A stretch of 64,000 bases of DNA from DATJGF01 sp035495315 (GTDB lineage Bacteria > Verrucomicrobiota > Verrucomicrobiia > Limisphaerales > UBA8199): NCBI GenBank assembly GCA_035495315.1, contig DATJGF010000119.1, forward strand, positions 62,001 through 126,000, read 5' to 3'. A program made the position numbers and the translations under genes. Every line of letters begins with the position of its first letter. Within the stretch, counting starts at the first letter, position 1. Shown here piece after piece: positions 53,246 through 61,347 of the stretch. The notes under the pieces were generated by a model, which ran no database searches, was not told the DNA's origin, and worked only from the letters and a program-made list of their open reading frames with translations.

Positions 53246-54967
53246 GTGGTTATGAAATTCAGGTGGTCGGTCGCTCCGACGCAGCCCTTGCTGGCTGGGC
53301 AATTGGCCCGGCAACTGCAAATCCCGCCGCTTTTGGCGCAATGTCTCCTCAACCGCGGGCTCACCGAACCTGTGACGATCGCCGGCTTTCTGGCGCCACG
53401 ATTGAAACATCTCGCCGATCCGTTCCAACTGCCGGACATGTCGCCGGCGATTGCGCGATTACTTCGCGCCCACGAACAAAAGGAACTCGTTGCGATTTTC
53501 GGCGATTACGACGTGGATGGCGTCACTTCGGTGGCGTTGTTGCTCGAAGTATTTCGCGCGCTGGGCTGGCGCGTCGATTTCTATTTGCCCCACCGGATGG
53601 ACGAAGGTTACGGACTGACACGGGACGCGGTGGAGAATTGTCTGAAGAAAATACCTGCACAACTGGTTCTGGCGGTGGACTGCGGCTCGACCGCGATTGA
53701 TTGTATCGAGTGGCTCGGCGAACGGAAAATCGATGTGATCGTGCTGGACCATCACCAGGTCCAAAACCCTCGCCCGCGCGCGTTGGCACTGGTCAATCCT
53801 CAGATCTCGGGCGATTTCACTGAGCTTTGTTCGGTTGGCCTGGCTTTCAAGCTCGCACACGCGGTGGTGAAGCGGGGACGTGAGACCGGTTTGCCTGGCG
53901 CCGCCGAATTCGATCTGCGTCCGTTGTTGGATTTGGTCGCGCTCGGCACCGTGGCTGATCTTGTACCGCTCACCGGAGAGAATAGAATCCTGGTATCCAG
54001 CGGTCTTGGGCGCTTGGCCACGACACCAAGGCCTGGGTTGGTTGCACTGAAGCAGGTGGCCAGGTGCGCCGGACTATTGGGCGTGCATGAAGTTGGATTT
54101 CAATTGGCTCCCCGACTCAATGCGGCCGGCCGGCTCGAGACTGCCGAGGCGGCGCTCCATCTGCTGATGGCGCCCGATCTTACCACCGCGACTGCCCTGG
54201 CGCAGGATCTGGACATGCGCAACCGTCAACGCCAGACCCTCGAACGGACCATCGCCGACCGGGTTATCTCTTCGATCCGGGCAAAGTTCAAGCCCGAAGA
54301 GGATTTTGTCATCGTCGAAGGGGACCAGGACTGGCATATCGGCGTCGTGGGCATTGTTGCCTCACGCATCGTCCAGCAGTTTTATCGGCCCACTATTATT
54401 GTGGGCGGGGATTCGAATGGTTGGCGGGGTTCCGGGCGCAGCATTGACGGGTTCGATCTCGCCGCGGGTCTGCGCGAATGCAGTGATCTGCTCTTGCGCC
54501 ACGGTGGTCATGCGATGGCGGCCGGCGTTTCGATAGACTCCGGAAACATCGATGCATTCCGCAGCCGGTTTAATGACGTTGCGCGCCGTGCTTTGAAGCC
54601 GGAACAATTACAGGCAAACCTACGCCTCGATGCCGAAGTCAGGCTTGAAGAGATCACTTTCCATTGCTTGGGCAAGCTCGATGCGCTTAAACCGCAGGGG
54701 CAAGGCAACCCGGTCGTGCAACTCGTCGCGCGCGATCTGGTCCATCAGCGCCCGCTGCAGCGCGTGGGCGCCGACAAGCAGCACGTCAAAATGTGGGTCA
54801 ACGATGGCAGGACCACTTGCGAAGCGGTTTGGTGGGGAGCAGGAAATGAATCGTTGCCCGTCGGCCGTTTCGACCTCGCTTTCACTCCGCAACTCAATAG
54901 CTACAATGGCATGCACTCGGTGCAATTGAAGGTCTTGGACTGGAAGCAAGCTCAAACCGTGAATTGA
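53246..54967 (+). CDS. recJ: Single-stranded-DNA-specific exonuclease RecJ
   Basis: The 573-residue protein has the DHH phosphoesterase motifs of RecJ: AIFGDYDVDGVTSVALL, VDCGSTA, VLDHHQVQNP, GTVADLVPLTGENR and the DHHA1 motif RHGGHAMAAG. It acts as a 5'-3' exonuclease in recombination and mismatch repair. Length and domain order are normal for the family. It stands in its own unit between the terC-like gene and ispF. Confidence 0.93.
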   Translation: MVMKFRWSVAPTQPLLAGQLARQLQIPPLLAQCLLNRGLTEPVTIAGFLAPRLKHLADPFQLPDMSPAIARLLRAHEQKELVAIFGDYDVDGVTSVALLLEVFRALGWRVDFYLPHRMDEGYGLTRDAVENCLKKIPAQLVLAVDCGSTAIDCIEWLGERKIDVIVLDHHQVQNPRPRALALVNPQISGDFTELCSVGLAFKLAHAVVKRGRETGLPGAAEFDLRPLLDLVALGTVADLVPLTGENRILVSSGLGRLATTPRPGLVALKQVARCAGLLGVHEVGFQLAPRLNAAGRLETAEAALHLLMAPDLTTATALAQDLDMRNRQRQTLERTIADRVISSIRAKFKPEEDFVIVEGDQDWHIGVVGIVASRIVQQFYRPTIIVGGDSNGWRGSGRSIDGFDLAAGLRECSDLLLRHGGHAMAAGVSIDSGNIDAFRSRFNDVARRALKPEQLQANLRLDAEVRLEEITFHCLGKLDALKPQGQGNPVVQLVARDLVHQRPLQRVGADKQHVKMWVNDGRTTCEAVWWGAGNESLPVGRFDLAFTPQLNSYNGMHSVQLKVLDWKQAQTVN

Positions 54968-55203
54968 CCGACACGCTCAATAATCGGCAGCGAAAAAAGG
55001 GGACTCCTAAGGAAGGAGGTGATTCACATAATACTCCACAAGGGTTTCGTAGCCTGTTTCCGCCTAGGGAATATTCGCGGCGCAAGTGACGGTCCGGTGT
55101 CAACATGGTTAAAAAGTATTAACAACAGACCCGGTGCGTATTGGGTTTACGACAAAGTGACAAAACGCTTGGTGGCTTCCAACGCGCCCCGTATAGTTTG
55201 CCC

Positions 55204-55683
55204 ATGGTTCACATCGGGATTGGGTATGACATCCACGCACTCGCAGAAGGTCGCAAGCTCATCCTGGGCGGGGTAGAGATTGCCCACACCAAAGGCTTGG
55301 AGGGTCATTCGGATGCCGATGTTCTGATGCACGCGATTTGCGATGCGATTCTGGGTGCGCTGGGAGAGCCGGACATAGGTCATTTTTTTCCGAATACGGA
55401 TCCTCGTTGGCGCGGCGCTCCCAGCCGGGTGTTCCTCCACGAAGCTGCGCGGTTGCTGGCCGTGCGAGAGGGCAAGTTGGTGAATATTGACGCCACCGTC
55501 ATTGCACAGGCGCCAAAGCTGATGCCGCATATGAATGCTATGAAGCTGAATATCGCACAGGCGCTCGAATGTAATGTCCAGCATGTCGGCATCAAAGCGA
55601 CCACTAATGAAGGCCTAGGGTTCATTGGCAGGGAAGAAGGTATCGCTGCGATGGCGGTGGCTAGCGTGGACTTGCCTCAATAA
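55204..55683 (+). CDS. ispF: 2-C-methyl-D-erythritol 2,4-cyclodiphosphate synthase
   Basis: IspF motifs are all present: IGIGYDIHALAEG, LEGHSDADVLMHAICDAILGAL, PDIGHFFPNTDPRW and KATTNEGLGFIGREEGIA. It makes the cyclic diphosphate intermediate of the non-mevalonate isoprenoid pathway. The frame extends to 55141, but the ATG at 55204 gives the usual 159 residues and starts right at the first strand. A heptameric repeat begins within the stop codon. Confidence 0.95.
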   Translation: MVHIGIGYDIHALAEGRKLILGGVEIAHTKGLEGHSDADVLMHAICDAILGALGEPDIGHFFPNTDPRWRGAPSRVFLHEAARLLAVREGKLVNIDATVIAQAPKLMPHMNAMKLNIAQALECNVQHVGIKATTNEGLGFIGREEGIAAMAVASVDLPQ

Positions 55684-55702
55684 GTCCAAAGTCCAAAGTC
55701 GA
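55682..55702. repeat. Heptameric repeat at the ispF stop codon
   Basis: AAGTCCA, AAGTCCA, AAGTCGA occur in succession starting inside the TAA stop of ispF. The unit is close to those inside proS (62311-62345 read on the - strand). Confidence 0.65.
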
Positions 55703-55717
55703 ACGCACGAGAGTCGG

Positions 55718-55824
55718 ACTCGTGGAGCTTGGCCTTCAAGTTATCGTCATAGGAATGCCTAAACATAAAATAATCGGGGCTCGTGGGACTCGGCCTTGCG
55801 GGTATTGTCATTGGAATGCCTAAA
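55718..55824. repeat. Diverged 46-bp tandem duplication of a gene leader
   Basis: Copy 1 (55718-55763) and copy 2 (55779-55824) are offset by 61 bases and share most positions, both ending in GGAATGCCTAAA. Copy 2 carries the start codon of the next gene. Copy 1 encodes a 22-codon frame from 55755 whose TAA stop is formed by the start region of copy 2. Confidence 0.7.
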
Positions 55825-56088
55825 GCAGAGATCAGTTGGAAGCGTGTGACGGACGAAGGCGTGCGACTGCAGGTTTATGCGCAACATATAAGGCGGGAGT
55901 GGATCTTTTACGCGCGGGCAAAGCGATACGATCGTTGGCAAGCGGTACCAGAACCGCCGCTCGAAGACTGGCTGGAATTACTCGATGCCGTACAGCGGTT
56001 GATTAATCGCCGCCGCCTTCGGCCTGAAGAAGAGGAGCGAGTCAAAAAATCAATCCGAGAACGTTTCCCGGAGTCGCGCGTTGATTGA
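55816..56088 (+). CDS. Small uncharacterised protein
   Basis: I do not recognise this 90-residue protein. It starts MPKAEISWKRVTDEGVRLQVYAQ, is rich in Arg, Trp and Glu, and ends in a helical, charged segment. No Cys, signal peptide or membrane helix is visible. Similar short Arg/Trp-rich proteins are often conserved hypotheticals in Verrucomicrobia. The start lies in the second copy of a duplicated leader. Coding is supported by codon pattern and the lack of an overlapping gene. Confidence 0.65.
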   Translation: MPKAEISWKRVTDEGVRLQVYAQHIRREWIFYARAKRYDRWQAVPEPPLEDWLELLDAVQRLINRRRLRPEEEERVKKSIRERFPESRVD

Positions 56089-56200
56089 AAGCTCACAATA
56101 ATGGTGGGGCGCGCTGGGGAGAATCCGAAAACCGATTGCCCCGTAATCGTTCATTTTTCCCTGACACTTTGGAGAAATTCTCTTAGGGTGATGTACACAC

Positions 56201-56977
56201 ATGAAACGACCGCCCTTGATTTTGATTTCACCCGACGTGGAGAGCGCGGGGAAAGAATTCGGGGACCTTTCAACCAGTCTTTCGGCCAAATACGAGCAGG
56301 CGTTAATCGTTGCGGGTGGAATCCCGGTTACAATGCCGGCAACGGATTCGCGCGACGTCATCGCCGAGTGCGTTCGTGTCGCCGATGGGGTGCTCCTGAC
56401 AGGCGGGGATGACGTCAACCCCGAGCTTTACGGGAATGGTTTGCCTGAAGGCGTCAGCAGCACCATCGAGATAACACCAGACGGTGGGAAGCGGGATTAC
56501 CGCGAATTGCTGCTGATTGGCGAGGTATTTCAGCAATGCAAGCCGCTCCTGGCGATTTGTCGCGGCCAACAAATTCTCAACGTCGCCTTGGGGGGCACGC
56601 TGGTGGCCGATATTCCAAGCCAGGTACCTGATGCGCTGGAACATCGGCGAGCGGATAAACGGGGGGAGATCGTGCATGAAGTGCAATTGACAGCGGGTTC
56701 ATTACTGGCCAAGATAACCGGCGGGCAGAAACTCGGCGTTAACAGCACGCACCATCAGGCCGTCGCCCAGGTGGCGGCGCCCTTGCGGTCAACAGCGGTA
56801 AGCGAGGATGGGGTCATTGAGGGCCTCGAACTTAAGCCGGAGGGCACCCGCTGGTTGCCGTTCTTGTTGAGCGTCCAGTTTCACCCGGAACGCCTGATGG
56901 ACCGGTATCCGGAACACGAAGCTATTTTCCGGATGTTCACCCGGGCCTGCGGACAGAATCGCAAAAAGCATTTATGA
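56201..56977 (+). CDS. PuuD-like class I glutamine amidotransferase (peptidase C26)
   Basis: The 258-residue protein has the C26/PuuD layout: LLTGGDDVNPELYG, the nucleophile elbow LAICRGQQILNVALGG, NSTHHQAVAQV and the catalytic His-Glu VQFHPERLMD. Characterised relatives hydrolyse gamma-glutamyl amides such as gamma-glutamyl-GABA. The stop overlaps the start of a sigma-54 response regulator (ATGA), an unexpected partner, so the two are translationally coupled. Confidence 0.85.
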   Translation: MKRPPLILISPDVESAGKEFGDLSTSLSAKYEQALIVAGGIPVTMPATDSRDVIAECVRVADGVLLTGGDDVNPELYGNGLPEGVSSTIEITPDGGKRDYRELLLIGEVFQQCKPLLAICRGQQILNVALGGTLVADIPSQVPDALEHRRADKRGEIVHEVQLTAGSLLAKITGGQKLGVNSTHHQAVAQVAAPLRSTAVSEDGVIEGLELKPEGTRWLPFLLSVQFHPERLMDRYPEHEAIFRMFTRACGQNRKKHL

Positions 56978-58338
56978 AGGGCAAAATTCTCATTGTTGAG
57001 GATCAAGCAGATTATCGCGACCTGCTGAAGCTGCATATCCAGGATGATTATCAGGTCCTGGAAGCCGACAGCGGGGCAGCGCTGCAAAAAATTCTCGGAC
57101 TGGACCAGCCGGACGTCGTTCTGCTCGATGTGAAGTTGCCGGACGCCAATGGTCTGGTTGACCTGCTGCCTATCATTAAGAAGCGCTGGCCGGAAACCGA
57201 GGTCATCATTCTGACCGGTGCGCCGAACGATGACCAGGCCCTGCCGTGGGCCGTTGAAGCGACTAAACGCGGCGCCTTCAACTTCCTGCGCAAAGGCGAG
57301 CGTTTTGATCGCGAAAAACTACTCACCGATCTCAAGAACGCGGTCGACCATAAGCGGCAGAACGAAGAAGCCGGCGCCTTGCGTCGTGCATTGGAAACTA
57401 TTAGCGGCACCGTTTCGCCTGTTTTTCAGAGCGGCGCGATGCGGGAAGTAGTCCGCACCGTGGAACGCATCGCGCCGAGTGACGTCGCGGTGCTGATTAC
57501 CGGCGAAAGCGGCACCGGCAAAGAGGTCATTGGCGATCTGCTGCACGCCTTCAGTCCGCGCAGCAAGGGACGAATCATCAAAATCAATTGCGCCGCATTG
57601 CCGCGCGAGTTGATCGAAAGCGAGCTTTTCGGCTCGGTCAAAGGAGCCTTTACCGGCGCGCACACCGATCGTGAGGGCCTCTTCCGCCAAGCCGAGGGCG
57701 GCACTCTCTTCCTGGATGAGATTTCTGAGATGCCTGTCGATACTCAAAGCAAACTGTTGCGCGTTCTCCAGGACCAGGAAGTAAGGCCGGTGGGTGGCAA
57801 GACCGCTTACAAGACCAATTGCCGCATTGTCGCGGCGACGAACCGAAAACCGGAGGAAGCCATTAAGGATGGCAAGCTGCGCGAGGACCTGTTTTACCGG
57901 ATCAGCGCCATCTCGGTTTACTTGCCGCCACTGCGCGAACGTCGCGAAGACATCATGCCGTTGGCCAACGCCTTTCTCCGCCGCTTTGCCTCGCAGGCCA
58001 ACCGCGTCATCAACGGTTTTACCCCCTCAGCGAGCGAACGCCTGACCGGCTTCGATTGGCCGGGCAATGTGCGGCAGCTCCAAAACGAGGTCCAGCGCGC
58101 CGTGCTCCTGTGCGAGGGTGATAGCGTCGATGCCAGTGATCTTTCAGTTACTAAAGTTCGCATGGCCGGCGAGGAATCCCAGGATACAAACTTTACGCTG
58201 CTGGAGGGAGTCGAACGCAACGCGATCGTCCAAATGCTTAAGGAAACCGGCGGCAACAAACTCGAAACGGCCAAGCGACTTGGGATTGGCCGCCAAACGC
58301 TTTACAACAAGATTAAAGCTTACGGGATTGAGGTGTGA
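56974..58338 (+). CDS. NtrC-family sigma-54-dependent response regulator
   Basis: The 454-residue protein has an N-terminal receiver (Asp52 in LLDVKLPDANG) and an AAA+ domain. The AAA+ domain has GESGTGKEVIGDLL Walker A, the sigma-54 contact loop GAFTGAHT, Walker B GTLFLDEISEMP and an R-finger region. A Fis-type helix-turn-helix follows at the end (GGNKLETAKRLGIGRQTLY). It should open promoters with sigma-54. No cognate kinase gene is adjacent. The upstream amidotransferase is coupled to it. Confidence 0.92.
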   Translation: MKGKILIVEDQADYRDLLKLHIQDDYQVLEADSGAALQKILGLDQPDVVLLDVKLPDANGLVDLLPIIKKRWPETEVIILTGAPNDDQALPWAVEATKRGAFNFLRKGERFDREKLLTDLKNAVDHKRQNEEAGALRRALETISGTVSPVFQSGAMREVVRTVERIAPSDVAVLITGESGTGKEVIGDLLHAFSPRSKGRIIKINCAALPRELIESELFGSVKGAFTGAHTDREGLFRQAEGGTLFLDEISEMPVDTQSKLLRVLQDQEVRPVGGKTAYKTNCRIVAATNRKPEEAIKDGKLREDLFYRISAISVYLPPLRERREDIMPLANAFLRRFASQANRVINGFTPSASERLTGFDWPGNVRQLQNEVQRAVLLCEGDSVDASDLSVTKVRMAGEESQDTNFTLLEGVERNAIVQMLKETGGNKLETAKRLGIGRQTLYNKIKAYGIEV

Positions 58339-58345
58339 GCGCGTG

Positions 58346-58431
58346 AAACGTAATGCGTAAAACGTAAAATCAGGGAACCCATCGCTGTTTTCTATTCCGT
58401 ATTACGCATTACGTTTTACGTTTTACGCTTC
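58346..58431. repeat. Two inverted heptameric arrays with a 15-bp perfect inverted repeat
   Basis: Units AAACGTA, ATGCGTA, AAACGTA (58346-58366) face the inverse units CCGTATT, ACGCATT, ACGTTTT, ACGTTTT, ACGCTTC (58397-58431). The arms 58346-58360 and 58402-58416 are perfect 15-base reverse complements. The structure lies between two convergent genes and supplies the last codons and stop of the leftward one, so it may also end transcription. Confidence 0.7.
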
Positions 58432-59336
58432 AAGTAACTTGCAATCCCATTCCGAAAGCGGGTTTGCCCCAACCCCAACAACTGCTCCGCCTTGCTTCCC
58501 TCTCCCACATTATCTTCCTGCAGCATGATAAGTTGGTCGCGATTAAGCGGCGGCGCTTTCCTGAGTATTCGACCGTACACCAATTCCAAAAGAGCCGCCT
58601 GACATCGGGCTATAGCCAGCGGAATGCGTAGCTGCCAGCGTTTGCGTTCGGTCACCCCGAGGATTGTGTCAAGGATTTGGGGCAAAGTCAGGGTTTCGAG
58701 ACCGCACAGGTCGAACGTCTCACGGATCGCTCTGGGCTCATTCAGGGCTCGGATGAACGCTTCCGCTACAGTCGCAACTGACACCGGCTGAAAACGCGCT
58801 TCGCCTTTCCCCATGATTGGCAGCACTGGCGAAAACTTCGATAATTCCGCAAAGAGATTTACAAAGTGATCTCTGGGACCGTAGATCAAGGAAGGACGAA
58901 AAATCGTATATTCCAGCCCACTTTGGCGCACAATTTCTTCGGCTGCCCACTTGGACTGATGGTAGCGGGAGATTGCTCCGGGACGTGTCCCCAGCGCGCT
59001 CATGTGGAGAAATCGTTTGGCTCCTGAACGCTGCGAGGCCGCTGCCATGTTTCGTGTGCCTTGGATGTGGATATTCTCGAAGGTGCAGTTCCCAACCTCG
59101 CTGATGATGCCGACCAGATGGATAACAGCCTCCGCGCCCTCAAGAGCGCCTTCCAGGGATCTGGAATCTAACACGTCCCCCGGATGAATTTCTGCCTTGG
59201 TCTTCAAAGCGAGCTCTCTTACCGAGGGAGTTTGCGAATCCCGTGCCAGTATCCGAAGCGAATGGCCGTTTTGATGGGCTTGGCAAACAACCTCCTGCCC
59301 TACAAAGCCGGTTGCACCCGTAATGAACACTTTCAT
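58416..59336 (-). CDS. NDUFA9-like NAD(P)-binding atypical short-chain reductase
   Basis: The 306-residue protein has the Rossmann start FITGATGFVGQEVV, then HPGDVLDSRSLEGALEGAEAVIHLVG, HMSALGTRP and YHQSKWAAEE, with Tyr and Lys of the extended SDR type, followed by FRPSLIYGPRDHF. It resembles complex I NDUFA9-like proteins and related bacterial reductases; the true substrate is unknown. Its last residues (KRKT) and stop codon lie inside a heptameric repeat. Confidence 0.85.
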   Translation of the reverse strand: MKVFITGATGFVGQEVVCQAHQNGHSLRILARDSQTPSVRELALKTKAEIHPGDVLDSRSLEGALEGAEAVIHLVGIISEVGNCTFENIHIQGTRNMAAASQRSGAKRFLHMSALGTRPGAISRYHQSKWAAEEIVRQSGLEYTIFRPSLIYGPRDHFVNLFAELSKFSPVLPIMGKGEARFQPVSVATVAEAFIRALNEPRAIRETFDLCGLETLTLPQILDTILGVTERKRWQLRIPLAIARCQAALLELVYGRILRKAPPLNRDQLIMLQEDNVGEGSKAEQLLGLGQTRFRNGIASYLKRKT

Positions 59337-59348
59337 TCCGTGGCCCCC

Positions 59349-60233
59349 CTAAACCGCGGTCACAGGTTGCAAGTCGCCGTGGCGTTTGAGCACGACACCC
59401 ACGAAGCGCCACTGGGCGAGAAAGTCTTCTTTCGAGAGCCACACCAGGCCTCGGGATGGGTCCCCGGCCAGGATATGGTCATCGGCCACCTCGAGCACCG
59501 TCAGATAATGGTCGACCCAGAATGTATACCGAATCACCACCAGCGTCAGCCCACCGCCCTTCTTCAGATCGTTCCAGTCCTTGAAAACGCGGTATTCGCT
59601 GGTCAGGCCCTGCCTGCCATAATGATTCTGAAGTGTTTGTGCGAGGATATCGGGTGGCGTCCCGGTCGCCGAACTGGTATGCGCCCAAATAGCTATTTGT
59701 CCTTCTTCGGCTGGGAATCCCAGCTTGCGCAATGCGGTAACCGCGGCTGCGGGCCCGCAATCGTAATCGTTGCTTTGGCGGCAGATGCCATTTCCATCGA
59801 TTTGGGTAATAAGTCCGGCCAGGTGCGCGCGGTTGAAGGCGGGCGCCAGAAAGGGCCAGAGGGACATCTGGATAACGACCAATCCCATCAATATGGAAAT
59901 CAGCGCTCGCGCTCGAACAGGTTTGATCCGCGAGAGCGGTGTCGTCAACACCATCGTCGCAATCACTGCAATACTGGCGAATTTGTTCCGCCCCATCACC
60001 AACCAGGAAATCGGCGGGACCAGCGACAGCGCAGGTTTACGCGCCGCTGCGGCATAGCAAACCACCAGCACCAGAGGGATGAAATAGCCCAGCAGCCAAT
60101 AAGGCTTCGGCCGGCGCGAGAACCACAGCCCGAGCCCGACTCCCGTCACGGCCAGCAAGGCGACTGCAAAAGTCTCAAGCCACGGTCCCATTTCACCTCG
60201 ATTCACCGGCATCGGTAAACATCCCGCTCTCAA
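59349..60233 (-). CDS. Membrane-anchored C39-type cysteine peptidase
   Basis: The 294-residue protein has about four hydrophobic helices in the first 135 residues, then a C39-like peptidase domain. The catalytic Cys is in NDYDCGPAAAVTALRKLG, the His in WVDHYLTVLEV, and an Asp follows in AGDPSRGLVWL. C39 enzymes cleave after double glycines in leader peptides. No ABC exporter is attached, so this is a stand-alone form. The start may be Met8 or Met15 of the frame. It ends 12 bases before the reductase gene, probably one operon. Confidence 0.8.
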   Translation of the reverse strand: MRAGCLPMPVNRGEMGPWLETFAVALLAVTGVGLGLWFSRRPKPYWLLGYFIPLVLVVCYAAAARKPALSLVPPISWLVMGRNKFASIAVIATMVLTTPLSRIKPVRARALISILMGLVVIQMSLWPFLAPAFNRAHLAGLITQIDGNGICRQSNDYDCGPAAAVTALRKLGFPAEEGQIAIWAHTSSATGTPPDILAQTLQNHYGRQGLTSEYRVFKDWNDLKKGGGLTLVVIRYTFWVDHYLTVLEVADDHILAGDPSRGLVWLSKEDFLAQWRFVGVVLKRHGDLQPVTAV

Positions 60234-60354
60234 TACCCGCAGCCCGAGTCGAATTCAAATGCGAAAACGGAACTACACTTTAAACCTCGATGACGCCGAG
60301 GTATAAAAGTTTTGCCACGGCAATTTGTGTGCTGGGTTATATTGGGGACTATAT

Positions 60355-60792
60355 ATGAAGGAAGAGGAGTTGTTGGACAAGGCGATCGGGATCGCTGTTG
60401 AGGCGCATCGAGGACAAAGGGACCGTTATGGCCTTCCATATATTTTGCATCCGGTCCGGGTGATGTGTCGTCTGGAAAGTACGGCAGGGAAGATCGTGGG
60501 GATTTTGCACGATGTCGTTGAGGATACCGATTGGACGTTCAAGGATTTGGAGAAGGAAGGTTTCCCGGCCGCTATCATCGAAGCTCTGGATAGCGTAACC
60601 AAGCGCGAAGGAGAAGCCTACGAGGATTTCGTAAAACGCTCAGCAAGCAACCCCTTAGGCCGAAAAGTCAAAATCGCCGATCTGGAGGATAACATGGACG
60701 TGCGGCGCCTCCTTCTGGTAACCGATAAAGACACTGCCCGGCTGCAGAAATATTTTAAAGCGTGGCATTTTTTGACAGACGGCAGAGATTAA
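60355..60792 (+). CDS. HD-domain phosphohydrolase of SpoT/MESH1 type
   Basis: The 145-residue protein has the HD motif set of (p)ppGpp hydrolases: AVEAHRGQRDRYGLPYILHPVRV, GILHDVVEDTDWT and VKIADLEDNM. It lacks a synthetase domain. It may hydrolyse ppGpp or another nucleotide, as other small HD proteins of this type do. The frame starts at 60325, but the ATG at 60355 (KEEELLDKAIGIA) gives the usual N-terminus. Confidence 0.85.
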   Translation: MKEEELLDKAIGIAVEAHRGQRDRYGLPYILHPVRVMCRLESTAGKIVGILHDVVEDTDWTFKDLEKEGFPAAIIEALDSVTKREGEAYEDFVKRSASNPLGRKVKIADLEDNMDVRRLLLVTDKDTARLQKYFKAWHFLTDGRD

Positions 60793-60793
60793 G

Positions 60794-60820
60794 AAAAAAA
60801 GCCGGAGCTTTCGCTCCGGC
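60794..60820 (-). terminator. Rho-independent terminator of the leftward Gly/His-rich gene
   Basis: GCCGGAGC and GCTCCGGC form an 8-bp stem with a 4-base loop (60801-60820). Read on the - strand it is followed by seven T residues (A-run 60794-60800), so it terminates the gene at 60870-61241. Confidence 0.85.
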
Positions 60821-60869
60821 CTGCAAATCCCGTGCGGCACCTGGAACCTGCCGCTAACCTTTGAGTGAC

Positions 60870-61241
60870 TTACCGATGCCAACCATGCCCGCCACCATGT
60901 CCCCCGTGACTGCCCCAACCATGACCACCCCAGCCGTGGTAATGACCATAGTAGGCATAGTGAGGATGACGCCCATACCCGTAGCCGTAACCCGGGCCAT
61001 ACCAAGTGGATCCGAAACCTAAATAAAGGGTCGGTGCTGGTGCATAAACCGGGGCCGGAGCCGTATAAACGGGTGCCGGGGGGTAGTACGCCGGTGCGGG
61101 CGCAGTATATACAGGTGGGCATTGGTATACGGGGGCCGGGGTGGCCAAGGGTATGCCGAACCCAAAGTTAAGGGCGACTCCAGCCTGAGAGGCGGTGGCA
61201 GCTCCAAGTATTACAGCGGAAAGCAGAATCAGTTTTTTCAT
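60870..61241 (-). CDS. Secreted low-complexity Pro/Ala/Tyr- and Gly/His-rich protein
   Basis: The 123-residue precursor has a clear signal peptide (LILLSAVILGAATASQAG). The mature part starts VALNFGFGIP, continues as Pro-Ala-Tyr-Val repeats (PVYTAPAPVY) and ends as a Gly/His/Trp/Tyr-rich tail (HGWGGHGWGSHGG). The His-rich tail could bind metal ions; the protein may be part of the envelope matrix. A strong terminator lies 50 bases after its stop, so it is a single-gene unit. Confidence 0.75.
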   Translation of the reverse strand: MKKLILLSAVILGAATASQAGVALNFGFGIPLATPAPVYQCPPVYTAPAPAYYPPAPVYTAPAPVYAPAPTLYLGFGSTWYGPGYGYGYGRHPHYAYYGHYHGWGGHGWGSHGGHGGGHGWHR

Positions 61242-61347
61242 AACTACTATTAAGACGATACCTCCACGGAACTACTTCATCCAGGTAAATTTTTTTTCGT
61301 CGATTTTTTTTGAATAAAAATCGCGCAGATCAGTCGCTTCCCCTCTT

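Noticed and set aside
59184..60218. Open frame of 344 codons on the + strand.
   Set aside because: It lies antisense to the end of the reductase gene and the whole C39 peptidase gene, which both have clear family motifs; the product is rich in His/Arg/Gln without any motif.
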